Positions 10,789 through 18,331 of a DNA stretch of 64,000 nt are shown here, one piece after another; position 1 is the first letter of the stretch; each line of letters opens with the position of its first letter. The notes beneath the pieces are model-generated. The model made no database searches and was not told where the DNA came from. It worked only from the letters and a program-made list of their open reading frames with translations. The DNA is from JBGAKG01 sp044224495 (GTDB lineage Bacteria > Myxococcota_A > Polyangia > Polyangiales > Polyangiaceae). Location: the NCBI GenBank assembly GCA_044224495.1, contig JBGAKG010000001.1:459747-523746 (forward strand). Reading direction: 5' to 3'. The translations under genes and the position numbers were made by a program.

Positions 10789-11348
10789 TGGATGACGTAG
10801 GTGTAGAGCACGTCCCGATCGCCCTTCGAGAAGCCGCGCACGCGCGTCTCGTTCACGGGCCGCCCGGACACGATCGCGAGCCCGCGCCGGAAGTAACCGA
10901 TGATCGCGTACTCGAAGTAGACGTGCGGGATGGAGATCCCGGTCAGGCGGAGGCTCACCTTCTTCGGGTCGCGCGGGTCCATCTCCGACTCGGCGGCGCC
11001 GGCGGTGAAGTAGTTCTTGTAGATCGCCGGTGCGGAGCGCGCGAAGGCGGGGACGTCGCGGTCCTTCACGAGCGTGTGGTACGGCCCGCCCTCCGCGAGC
11101 GCCCACTCCGCGGAGAGCTCCCCCACCTTCAGGTACGACCGGTCGTCACCGCCGTAGAGCTCGGCGACGATCCGATCGTTGAGGCGCAGAAACGGCTCGA
11201 TCGGCACGCGCGTCGTCGCGAGGATCGGCTCGCGGAACACGGCGTCGACCACGGACTGGCGCTGGACGATCTTCTCGAACGTCCCCGCTCCGTGCTCCTT
11301 GTCGATGAAGCCGCGGCGCGCGAGGAACGCGGTGCCCTTGACCTCCAT
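10785..11348 (-). CDS. DUF2378 (TIGR02265)-like myxobacterial protein
   Basis: 187 aa. The ATG at 11348 is chosen over an in-frame GTG at 11363 because GGAGG sits just upstream of it. The start VKGTAFLARRGFIDKEHGAG and the later block SAPAIYKNYF plus YFRRGLAIVSG follow the plan of DUF2378, a family that from memory is restricted to myxobacteria, often in many paralogues, and distantly related to heme-NO-binding/V4R folds. The usual C-terminal cysteine-containing end is replaced by RDVLYTYVIQ, so this is a divergent member. It is the first gene of a chain of four start-stop coupled genes reading left. Confidence 0.7.
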   Translation of the reverse strand: MEVKGTAFLARRGFIDKEHGAGTFEKIVQRQSVVDAVFREPILATTRVPIEPFLRLNDRIVAELYGGDDRSYLKVGELSAEWALAEGGPYHTLVKDRDVPAFARSAPAIYKNYFTAGAAESEMDPRDPKKVSLRLTGISIPHVYFEYAIIGYFRRGLAIVSGRPVNETRVRGFSKGDRDVLYTYVIQ

Positions 11349-11373
11349 TCGTGCCTCCGGCACCGAGGTTACC

Positions 11374-12906
11374 TCAGACCGGGGGAACGAGGTGCTTGCG
11401 TCGCGGCCGGCGCTCTTCCTTCAGAGCGTAGCGCGCGAAGCGCGAGACGAGCTCCCCCCGAAGCCGATCGCCGGGGACCACGCCGTCGATGACGAGCTCG
11501 CTCGCGAGCTTGAGGATGTCGATGTCGGCCTTGTACTCCTCACGCAATTTCGCCACGTAGGCGTCGCGCTCGGGGCCGGCCGGCACCTCTTGGATTTTGT
11601 TGAAGTAGACCGCGTTCACGGCCGCCTGCGGGCCCATGACGGCGATGCTGGCGGTGGGGAGCGCGAGGACCGCGTCCGGCTCGAACGCAGGGCCGCACAT
11701 CGCGTAGAGGCCGGCGCCGTACGCCTTGCGGATGACGACGCAGATCTTCGGGACGGTGGCCTCGCTCACGGCGGCGATCATCTTCGCGCCCGCGCGGATG
11801 ATGCCCTGCTTCTCGACCTTGGTGCCGATCATGAAGCCCGGCACGTCGGACAGGTAGAGCAGCGGAACGTTGAACGCGTCGCAGAGCCAGATGAAGCGTG
11901 CGGCCTTGTCGGCCGAGTCGACGAAGAGCACGCCACCCAGCCACTTGGGCTGGTTCGCGACGATGCCGACGACACGCCCGTCGATCCGCGCGAAGCCGGT
12001 GAGGAGCTCGCGCGCGAAGAGCTGCTTGATCTCGCACCAGGAGCCCTCGTCCACGAGCTCCTTGATCACGGCCATCATGTCGAAGGACTTGTTCTCGTCG
12101 GGCGGGATGATCTCGTCGAGGCGCTTGCCGCTCGCGGCGGGGGCCTTCGCCGCGACCACGGGCGGCTGCTGGCTCTCGTTCGACGGGAGGTACCCGAGGT
12201 AGCGCCGGCACCACGCGATCGCGTCGTCTTCCGTCTTCACGAGCACGTCGCCGCAGCCCGAGACGGAGCAGTGCATCTTCGCGCCGCCCATCTCCTCGAG
12301 CGTGACCTTCTCGCCGATGACCATCTCGGCCATGCGCGGCGAGCCCAGGTACATGCTGGCGTTGCCGTCGACCATCACCACCACGTCGCAGAACGCGGGG
12401 ATGTAGGCGCCACCGGCGGCGCTCGGCCCGAAGAGCAGGCACACCTGCGGCACCTGCCCCGAGAGCTGGACTTGGTTGTAGAAGATGCGCCCCGCGCCGC
12501 GACGGCCCGGGAACATCTCGATCTGATCCGTGATGCGCGCGCCGGCCGAGTCGACCAGGTAGAGCATCGGCACGCGGAGGTCCTGCGCCGTCTCCTGGAT
12601 GCGCAGGATCTTCTCGACCGTGCGGCGGCCCCACGAGCCGGCTTTGACCGTCGAGTCGTTGGCCATGATCGCGACGACGCGACCGTCGATCATCGCGGTG
12701 CCGGTCACGACGCCGTCGGCGGGGAGCTCGGGGTCGAGGTTGTTCGCGAGCTCCGCGTCTTCGCGGAACGAGCCCGGGTCGACGAGCTTCGCGATGCGGT
12801 CGCGCGCGAAGAGCTTCCCGGTCTCCGCGTTCTTCTGGTGGTACTTCGGCGCGCCGCCCTTTTCGACGCGGGACAGAATGTCTTCGATCTTCTTGTCGGT
12901 CGACAT
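11374..12906 (-). CDS. Biotin-dependent acyl-CoA carboxylase, carboxyltransferase (beta) subunit
   Basis: 510 aa, the usual length for AccD5/PccB-type subunits. Two crotonase-like halves are visible: LYLVDSAGARI, then GPSAAGGAYIPA in the N-half, and PLLYLSDVPGFMIG, then VVIRKAYGAGLYAM in the C-half; these build the acyl-CoA and carboxybiotin oxyanion sites. It would transfer CO2 from carboxybiotin to acetyl-, propionyl- or a related acyl-CoA. No biotin carboxylase or biotin carrier gene is nearby, so it must work with partners elsewhere. It ends 25 bp before the DUF2378-like gene and may be cotranscribed with it. Confidence 0.93.
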   Translation of the reverse strand: MSTDKKIEDILSRVEKGGAPKYHQKNAETGKLFARDRIAKLVDPGSFREDAELANNLDPELPADGVVTGTAMIDGRVVAIMANDSTVKAGSWGRRTVEKILRIQETAQDLRVPMLYLVDSAGARITDQIEMFPGRRGAGRIFYNQVQLSGQVPQVCLLFGPSAAGGAYIPAFCDVVVMVDGNASMYLGSPRMAEMVIGEKVTLEEMGGAKMHCSVSGCGDVLVKTEDDAIAWCRRYLGYLPSNESQQPPVVAAKAPAASGKRLDEIIPPDENKSFDMMAVIKELVDEGSWCEIKQLFARELLTGFARIDGRVVGIVANQPKWLGGVLFVDSADKAARFIWLCDAFNVPLLYLSDVPGFMIGTKVEKQGIIRAGAKMIAAVSEATVPKICVVIRKAYGAGLYAMCGPAFEPDAVLALPTASIAVMGPQAAVNAVYFNKIQEVPAGPERDAYVAKLREEYKADIDILKLASELVIDGVVPGDRLRGELVSRFARYALKEERRPRRKHLVPPV

Positions 12907-13167
12907 GGCGCGGGCACACCTATCACGAAAGCGAGGGCATCGCGCTCGTTCTCGCGGCGAGCGGCGCGCTCCGACTCGGGTGCGAAGCCGGGTGCGGAGC
13001 CGTCACGAGAATGCGGCGCTCGCGCTCGCGCTCGGAGATGAGCGCGGACTCCTGAGGGCGCGCCTCAGCGCTCGCTTGCGCAGGTGCGCGCATGTCCGAC
13101 GAATCTTGCGCAAGCGCGCGTTCTGACTTGCGTTCCAGGTGGATGGAGTCGCTATCCTCAGAAAACG
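12907..13167. promoter_or_regulatory. Divergent intergenic region
   Basis: 261 bp between divergent starts at 12906 and 13168. It must hold promoters for both the carboxyltransferase operon and the HhH/bactofilin operon. A low-complexity run built on CGCTCG lies near 13017-13032. I see no convincing sigma-70 or sigma-54 consensus. Confidence 0.4.
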
Positions 13168-14478
13168 ATGAGCTCGGTTCCCGGTCGAAAGGACGGCGAC
13201 GGACCCCCGCCGCCGGGCTCACCGTCGGATCCCCGCGCCACCCAGCCGCTGAAGCGACCGCCGCTCCCGCAGGGCAACCTCCCCATCTCGCCCGCGCCGA
13301 CGGTCGTGGTCTCGCGGTCGATCGAGGTGGGCGCGACCGTGCCCGCGCCGCCGCCCGCCAACGCGCGCCCGCCGTCCGTCGTCCCGCCGCCGCCGCGGCC
13401 GCCGTCGCAGTTCCCGGCGCCCGCGCCGCAGCGCGCGCCGACCGGTGGGCTCCGGCCGAAGGCACCGGGCTTGGATGCGAACAGCCCCGAGGCGACGGAG
13501 AGCCTCTGGGACAGCGTCGAAGCCCTCTTGGACGACGTCGACGCCGGCTTCGACGCGGTGCTCGGCGAGGGCGGTCCACGCACCCAGCGTGACGGCGGCG
13601 CGACCGCGCCGACCGCGAACGCGGCGCCCCCCGTGAAGCGCAGCGACTCGGGGGGTCTGTCGAGCGCGCGCGAGCTCTTCATGCAGCTCGCGGCCGCGCA
13701 CGTGCGGCACGTGCGCGACTTCATGATCGACGTGAAGGCAGGCGCTGCGACGACCGAGTGGCTCCAGCTCTGCGTGCCCGCCGTCGACGGCGTGAAGCGG
13801 ATGGCGACGCAGCTGGAGCTCGGCGAGCTCGCGACGTCGCTCGATGCCTACCTCGAAGCGCTCAAGTCGGCGGCCGCGGAGAGCGGATTCTCCGTCGACG
13901 GTCCCGCGCGCGAGCGCCTTCTCGCCACCTACGCGCCGCTCATCGCGGCGGTGCCGCAGGCCTTCGGGCTGGACGCGGTGAAGAGCCGGCGCGAGGGCAT
14001 CATCGTCCAGTCGCTCCTCCTGCAGATCGAAGGCGTGCGGAAGGTCTCGATCGACAAGCTCTACGCGGCGGGGCTGACCACGCTCGATGCGTTCTACCTC
14101 GCGAAGCCCGAAGAGATCGCGCAGACGACCGGGATCGACCCCGAGGTCGCGCGCCGCATCAGCGAGCGCTTCAAGAAGTACAAGAAGGACGTCCAGAGCG
14201 CGGTGCCGGACGAGTCCCGCAGCGCGGAGCACAAGCGGCTCGAAGAGCTCGCGAAGATGCTCGCGGATCAACAAGGGCAGTTCGAACGCGCGGAGCGTGA
14301 CGACGACTCGTCGCGCAAGCGCGAGATGCGCAAGGCGCGCGACACGACCTTCCTCGAGGTGAAGGTCCTGATGGCGCGCGTGGGCGAGGTCGAGCGCCTC
14401 GGAAAGATCGACAAGCTTCCGTTCGGGCAGAAGGTCGCCGAGCTGACGAAGTACCTCGACGAAGCGAAGAACCGCTGA
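13168..14478 (+). CDS. Helix-hairpin-helix protein with Pro-rich N-terminus
   Basis: 436 aa from the ATG at 13168. Residues 1-105 are a disordered Pro/Ala-rich segment. Residues about 160-275 are a helical bundle. Residues about 285-340 match a helix-hairpin-helix as in RecA/RadA N-domains or ligases (IEGVRKVSIDKLYAAGLTTL, then PEEIAQTTGIDPEVARRI). A charged coiled-coil region (about 350-405) follows. It probably binds DNA or serves as a protein-interaction hub. The gene heads an operon: 27 bp to the pentapeptide protein, then the bactofilin, which suggests a link between a structural filament and nucleic acid. Confidence 0.75.
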   Translation: MSSVPGRKDGDGPPPPGSPSDPRATQPLKRPPLPQGNLPISPAPTVVVSRSIEVGATVPAPPPANARPPSVVPPPPRPPSQFPAPAPQRAPTGGLRPKAPGLDANSPEATESLWDSVEALLDDVDAGFDAVLGEGGPRTQRDGGATAPTANAAPPVKRSDSGGLSSARELFMQLAAAHVRHVRDFMIDVKAGAATTEWLQLCVPAVDGVKRMATQLELGELATSLDAYLEALKSAAAESGFSVDGPARERLLATYAPLIAAVPQAFGLDAVKSRREGIIVQSLLLQIEGVRKVSIDKLYAAGLTTLDAFYLAKPEEIAQTTGIDPEVARRISERFKKYKKDVQSAVPDESRSAEHKRLEELAKMLADQQGQFERAERDDDSSRKREMRKARDTTFLEVKVLMARVGEVERLGKIDKLPFGQKVAELTKYLDEAKNR

Positions 14479-14505
14479 GCCAAGGCGAAGTAGGAGCGGA
14501 ACGAG

Positions 14506-15753
14506 ATGGCAGACTTCACGCGAGAACAAGTCGAGGCGAAGGTCACCGCGGGCGAAAAGCTCGAGCGGGCCGACCTGCGTGGCCTCGAGCTCCAAGGGGC
14601 GAAGCTCGCCGGCGCGAGCCTGCGCCGCGTCGACTTCGAAGGGGCCAACCTCGAGGGCGCGAACCTCTGGAAGGCGAACCTCAAGAACGCGAGCTTGAAG
14701 GAGGCGTACCTCGCTGGGACGGACCTGCGCGAGGCGAACCTCGAGAGCGCCGACTTCGAAGGCGCGAACCTCACGAAGGCGAACCTGGCGGGGGCGAACC
14801 TCGGGCGCGCCAACCTCGAGGGGGCGGATCTCACCGGCGCGAACCTGCGCGGCGCGAAGCTGCCGAAGGCCGTCCTCGACTCGGCCAACCTGGGGGGCGC
14901 GGACCTTTCCGGCGCGGATCTCTCGCGCTGCGATCTCGTCGAGGCGTACCTCGGCGGCGCGAAGGCGACGAAAGCGGACTTCTCCGCCGCGAACCTCGAG
15001 GACGCGAACCTCGAAGAGGCGGACCTGACGGAGGCGATGTTCGAGGACGCGACGCTGACGAACATCGGCGGGGTCGCGGCGAATTTCACGCGCGCGAAGC
15101 TCGGCAAGGCCGACCTGAGCGGCGCGACGCTTCTCCGCGCGAACCTCTCGAACGCCGACCTGCGCAAGGCCAACCTCGAGGGCGCGAAGGTGGGGTCGGC
15201 GACGCTGACGGGGGCGCGCGTCGCGGGGCTCGCGGCGAAGAAGGTCGACTTCGCGGGCGTCGTGGTGGAGTGGGTCGACCTCGCGGAATCCGACACGGCG
15301 ACGAAGCGGGTGATGGGCGAAGCGGCGATTGCCGCGCTCACCGGCGTGGAGCCGGCGGGTGGACAGCGCCCGCGCGCGACGCGCTACTTCGGCGCGGGCG
15401 ACGTGCTGCGCTTCGCGGCGCTCGAGTTCGACTCGGGGGCGAGCGTGGAGATCGAGAGCCGCTTCGAGCAGTGCTCGATCACGCTCGGCGAGGGCACGGA
15501 GCTCATCGTCGGGTCCGAGGGCGTTCTGGCGGGGTGCAACATCAAGGGAGCGGGGAACATCACGATCCACGGGCAGTTCTTCGAAGGAGACTCCCCGGGG
15601 ATCCAAGGACCGAAGCGGCTCATCGTCACGAGCGGCGGAGTGTTGGTCGGGTCGGTCATGCAGGCCGAGGATCCGACGCAGTTTGCGTTCGAGCCAGGTA
15701 GCCGGCTTCGGATGAAGATCACGCGGAAGAACGGAAAGAACGGGAGGCAGTGA
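14506..15753 (+). CDS. Pentapeptide-repeat protein with bactofilin-like C-terminal domain
   Basis: 415 aa. Residues about 20-250 are near-continuous A(D/N)LxX pentapeptides (ANLEGANLWKANL and similar), which fold as a right-handed quadrilateral beta-helix. Residues about 295-410 show a second beta-rich repeat region with bactofilin-like glycine spacing (CNIKGAGNITIHGQF, then RLIVTSGGVLVGSV) and a basic tail. No DNA gyrase-mimic dimerisation module is evident. Its stop overlaps the start of the true bactofilin gene (TGATG). The fusion of one beta-helix type to another suggests a filament-associated or capping protein; this is inferred from layout. Confidence 0.85.
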   Translation: MADFTREQVEAKVTAGEKLERADLRGLELQGAKLAGASLRRVDFEGANLEGANLWKANLKNASLKEAYLAGTDLREANLESADFEGANLTKANLAGANLGRANLEGADLTGANLRGAKLPKAVLDSANLGGADLSGADLSRCDLVEAYLGGAKATKADFSAANLEDANLEEADLTEAMFEDATLTNIGGVAANFTRAKLGKADLSGATLLRANLSNADLRKANLEGAKVGSATLTGARVAGLAAKKVDFAGVVVEWVDLAESDTATKRVMGEAAIAALTGVEPAGGQRPRATRYFGAGDVLRFAALEFDSGASVEIESRFEQCSITLGEGTELIVGSEGVLAGCNIKGAGNITIHGQFFEGDSPGIQGPKRLIVTSGGVLVGSVMQAEDPTQFAFEPGSRLRMKITRKNGKNGRQ

Positions 15754-16205
15754 TGAGCGACGGTACGAAGAAGACCCTCGTCGAAGAAGGCACGGAGTTC
15801 AAAGGTTCGCTCACCTCCAAGTGCCCGGTCGAAGTGCGCGGCCGCGTCGATGGCGACCTCGCGGCGCCGTCGCTCGACGTGAGCCCGACCGGCTCGGTGA
15901 GTGGCAAGGTGAAGGTCGAACGCCTCGTCTCGGGCGGCGAGATCGCCGGCGAGTTCGACGCGGAGGCGGTGCAGCTCTCGGGCACCGTGAAGGACAACAC
16001 GGTCATCCGCGCGAAGACGCTGGAGGTCCGCCTCGCCCCGGCGACGGAGGGCAACCGTCTCCAGGTGATCTTCGGAGAGGTCGCGCTCGACGTCGGCGAC
16101 GCGCCGACGAAAGAAGCGAGCGGAGGCAAGAAGAAGGGCGGCAAGGACAAGCAGCCCGAGGACGACAACGGCAAGAGCGTGCCGCCGCCGGGCGGCAACG
16201 GCTGA
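15753..16205 (+). CDS. Bactofilin (polymer-forming cytoskeletal protein)
   Basis: 150 aa. The ATG at 15753 shares bases with the preceding stop, with GGGAGG upstream. The central bactofilin domain (about 14-110) shows the repeating valine/glycine pattern (EFKGSLTSKCPVEVRGRVDG, then GSVSGKVKVERLVSGGEIAG), which builds a beta-helix that polymerises without nucleotide. The C-terminal 40 residues are a Lys/Asp/Pro-rich tail. Bactofilins scaffold cell-shape or chromosome-segregation complexes in Myxococcus, and the neighbouring HhH and pentapeptide proteins are candidate partners. Confidence 0.9.
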   Translation: MSDGTKKTLVEEGTEFKGSLTSKCPVEVRGRVDGDLAAPSLDVSPTGSVSGKVKVERLVSGGEIAGEFDAEAVQLSGTVKDNTVIRAKTLEVRLAPATEGNRLQVIFGEVALDVGDAPTKEASGGKKKGGKDKQPEDDNGKSVPPPGGNG

Positions 16206-16214
16206 CGCGACCAA

Positions 16215-16276
16215 GGGGACGGTGTCAACCTTGTCAACCTTTGGCGGGGGGGACGGTGTCAACCTTGTCAACCTTT
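16215..16276 (+). repeat. Left 62-bp array: two copies of a 28-bp unit
   Basis: Two identical 28-bp units (16215-16242 and 16249-16276) beginning GGGGACGGTGTCAACCTTGT are separated by 6 bp. Each contains a tandem 9-mer (TGTCAACCT twice). The array starts just after the bactofilin stop. An inverted, near-identical array lies at 17625-17686. The unit style resembles the GGGGAC-type repeats linked to REP/RAYT elements in other bacteria. Confidence 0.9.
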
Positions 16277-16305
16277 GATGGCACCGCAGAGCTGCACGCG
16301 GTGGT

Positions 16306-16587
16306 TTGCTCGAGGACCCGCCGCGCATCTGTCAGGCGCTCGTCGATGCGGCGCACTCCGTCGAGCTCGACGCGCAGACTCTCCTCGAGCTCTTCATCGC
16401 ACTGGGTGATGCCGAGGACGATGACGTCGCCAACGCCGCGACGATCTGCATCGGTCATCTCGCGCGGGTGCGCCGCACGATCGACGTCGTGCGTGCCCGC
16501 GCGGCGCTGGAGGAGCGCGCGCGCGCGAGTCGCACGAGACTCACCGCGCGCCATGCGCTCTCGGACGTCGAGATGTTCGCGAAGTAG
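16306..16587 (+). CDS. Possible small helical protein or 5'-truncated gene remnant
   Basis: 93 aa if it starts at the TTG at 16306. Third codon positions are strongly G/C, as in real genes here, and the product is uniformly helical (LVDAAHSVELDAQTLLELFI, then a charged Arg/Ala-rich helix). No ribosome site is seen and the frame begins only 30 bp after the repeat array, so it may be the 3' part of a gene cut by insertion of that array. The family is not recognised. Confidence 0.4.
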   Translation: MLEDPPRICQALVDAAHSVELDAQTLLELFIALGDAEDDDVANAATICIGHLARVRRTIDVVRARAALEERARASRTRLTARHALSDVEMFAK

Positions 16588-16902
16588 GCTCGGCGCACGG
16601 AGGGATCGAGCGCTGCTATCGTCGTGCTCGTGGGCGAGGTCTTCGCGCGCGAGAGATGTCGGGCGATTCAAGAGCCCACCGTCCGCCAGATCCGTCATGG
16701 TCTCCGACTGCCCCGAAGCCACGGCCGGTCGTCGTTCGCGAACCTCACCCGAACGGATGGGACCTACCTTCAAGTGGGCGGCGGCGGCGTGACCCGCTGC
16801 GGCGCGGACGCGCCCGTTCCCGAGCGACGTCGGTTGGCGGGCATACGAAGTCGGCGGCACGGAAATCGAGCGCGGGCTGACTGTGCGTTAGGCGTCTCGA
16901 TC
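16588..16902. other. Stretch without a recognisable gene
   Basis: 315 bp between the small frame ending at 16587 and the DUF559 stop at 16903. Open frames exist on both strands, as expected from the GC content, but none gives a recognisable or compositionally convincing protein. No hairpin terminator was obvious. Confidence 0.4.
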
Positions 16903-17262
16903 TTACGGCGGAAGACCCGCCAGGTCCCGCAGCACCCCCGCCAAGTCGCCGGAGACGCGCGCCGCGCTGAACCGCACGACGCGAACGCCGTGCACCTGCA
17001 CGAGCACCGCGTCCCGCGCCGCGTCTTCTGCCACGCGCTCCGCGTGATACCCGCCATCGATCTCGACGACCAGCCGGAGTGACGCTGCGTAGAAATCGAC
17101 GATGAACGGAGCCAGCACGTGCTGCCGCCGGAACTTGATGCCGCGAAACCGCCGGTCGCGAAGCGCGTTCCACATGAGCGCCTCCGAAGCCGTAGGAGTC
17201 TTCCGATTCTGCCGAGCGAACTCCGTGAGCGTGAACAGCGAAGGGGCGAGGGGCGAGGTCAT
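16903..17262 (-). CDS. DUF559 endonuclease-fold protein
   Basis: 119 aa from the ATG at 17262, preceded by GGGAGGGG. The family hallmarks are clear: TPTASEALMWNALRDRRFRG, then KFRRQHVLAPFIVDFYAA with Asp56, and LVVEIDGGYH with Glu68. This is the Vsr/PD-(D/E)xK-like nuclease core that DUF559 shares. The substrate is unknown; members are often stand-alone or travel with mobile DNA. It lies inside the region bounded by inverted arrays at 16215 and 17686. The first codons fall within an inverted repeat (17237-17283 with 17331-17376). Confidence 0.85.
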   Translation of the reverse strand: MTSPLAPSLFTLTEFARQNRKTPTASEALMWNALRDRRFRGIKFRRQHVLAPFIVDFYAASLRLVVEIDGGYHAERVAEDAARDAVLVQVHGVRVVRFSAARVSGDLAGVLRDLAGLPP

Positions 17263-17376
17263 GCCCCTCCCAGCGGAAGATTCATGACAAGCGCCAACAC
17301 GCGAGCCGAAGGCACCGAGCAGCTTGGCAGGAATCTTCCGCCCCGGGGCTGACCTCGCCCCTCGCCCCTTCGCGGT
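17237..17376. repeat. Imperfect inverted repeat over the DUF559 start
   Basis: Arms at 17237-17283 and 17331-17376 are largely complementary (shared parts GCGAAGGGGCGAGGGGCGAG and GCGGAAGATTC). The right arm reads, on the + strand, like a second copy of the DUF559 ribosome site and first codons with the ATG changed to CTG. It therefore looks like a remnant of a second, oppositely oriented copy of the gene start. Confidence 0.7.
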
Positions 17377-17607
17377 TGCGCGGGGAGTTTGGTCGGGATC
17401 GAGAGCCGCCGCGAGGCCATGAGGTCGAGCACAAAACGAGTCCCCAACGCCGGCATCGAGCCGCGTCTTCACCGCCGCCCAGCGTCCCACCGAGAGCACA
17501 CCTCGACGGCATCGCCGCCACTCCTCTGGTTCGCGAAGCGCCGCGGTGAGGGGCATCACGCGCACTCGGTGCACCGAGCAGCTTGGCAGGCTTCTTCCGC
17601 ACCGGGG
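17312..17607 (+). repeat. Direct repeat pair upstream of the DUF559 gene
   Basis: About 35 bp occurs twice, at 17312-17347 and 17571-17607: the shared core is CACCGAGCAGCTTGGCAGG followed by a CTTCCGC block and a CGGGG run. The rest of 17263-17624 has no convincing gene, although weak open frames exist on the minus strand. Confidence 0.7.
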
Positions 17608-17624
17608 GCGAGTCAGCCGGGAGC

Positions 17625-17686
17625 AAAGGTTGACAAGGTTGACACCGTCCCCTCCGCCAAAGGTTGACAAGGTTGACACCGTCCCC
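17625..17686 (-). repeat. Right 62-bp array, inverted relative to the left array
   Basis: Two 28-bp units (17625-17652 and 17659-17686) are the exact reverse complement of those at 16215-16276 and are again 6 bp apart. The outer ends of the two arrays face away from each other, so the 1,472 bp from 16215 to 17686 is flanked like an element with terminal inverted repeats. Confidence 0.9.
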
Positions 17687-17710
17687 TGGATCGCGCCGGT
17701 GAGGGCCCTT

Positions 17711-18331
17711 TCACGCCTCCCGCACCACCACCCGAGGCGCTCTCTCCCCCTCGAGCCACACGACGGACACATTCACGGCCGGCACGACCTCCGTGTCCAT
17801 GCCTTCGTCTTCGTAGCCCCCCATCTCGTGCATCTCCGCCTCATCGAGCTGGAAGAACCGCCGATCGCCCGCCCGCATCGGGAACACGACCCGAGTGACC
17901 CCCTTCGCGCTCGGCGTCACCGTCACGCCGGCGTGACCCCCCGACAGCACCGCGACGCCGAAGCCCTTCCCTCGCCGCGACTCGCACTCGAGCTGCATGA
18001 ACCCGTCGAGCACCGCGGCGAGGCACCGCGACGCGTTCGGCAACGCGACCGGGGTGCCGTGCGCCTCCCACTCGTCGCGCGTCGGCGGCTTCGCGCCCGG
18101 CGCAGGCGTGACCGGCACGCTCACGCGCCCGAGCTCGCGATCGTCCGCCGTGCTCGCCGCGCTCGCGCTCGGCGCGGGGGTCTCGTCGACCACCGCCGCC
18201 AACGTCGTCGGCTGCGCCGTCGGGCTCGTCACTGCGACCGCGCCGCTCGCGCGATGGTGGGCTCCGAGCGCGACTCCACCCAACACGAGAACAGCGATCC
18301 CCACGAGCCCCAACTTCAGCGACTTCTTCAT
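17711..18331 (-). CDS. Membrane-anchored or secreted protein, partner of the cytochrome gene
   Basis: 206 aa. Residues 1-25 are one hydrophobic helix after a KK start, with no lipobox; it is either a signal anchor or a signal peptide. A low-complexity Ala/Pro/Thr linker (about 30-80) leads to a soluble domain with two cysteines (RCLAAVLDGFMQLECESRRG) and an acidic patch (HEMGGYEDEGMDTE). The family is not recognised. Its ATG overlaps the stop of the di-heme cytochrome as ATGA, so the two are translated together and probably act in the same periplasmic process. Confidence 0.75.
   Translation of the reverse strand: MKKSLKLGLVGIAVLVLGGVALGAHHRASGAVAVTSPTAQPTTLAAVVDETPAPSASAASTADDRELGRVSVPVTPAPGAKPPTRDEWEAHGTPVALPNASRCLAAVLDGFMQLECESRRGKGFGVAVLSGGHAGVTVTPSAKGVTRVVFPMRAGDRRFFQLDEAEMHEMGGYEDEGMDTEVVPAVNVSVVWLEGERAPRVVVREA

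Noticed and set aside
13219..15606. Very long open frame on the minus strand opposite the HhH and pentapeptide genes
   Set aside because: It is a composition effect of GC-rich repeats (Arg/Leu/Val-rich product with no domain) opposite clearly coding pentapeptide and HhH sequence.
16215..16276. GGTTGACA/TGTCAACC units considered as -35 promoter boxes
   Set aside because: They occur as identical paired 28-bp units in both orientations with no -10 elements, which fits a repeat family rather than promoters.
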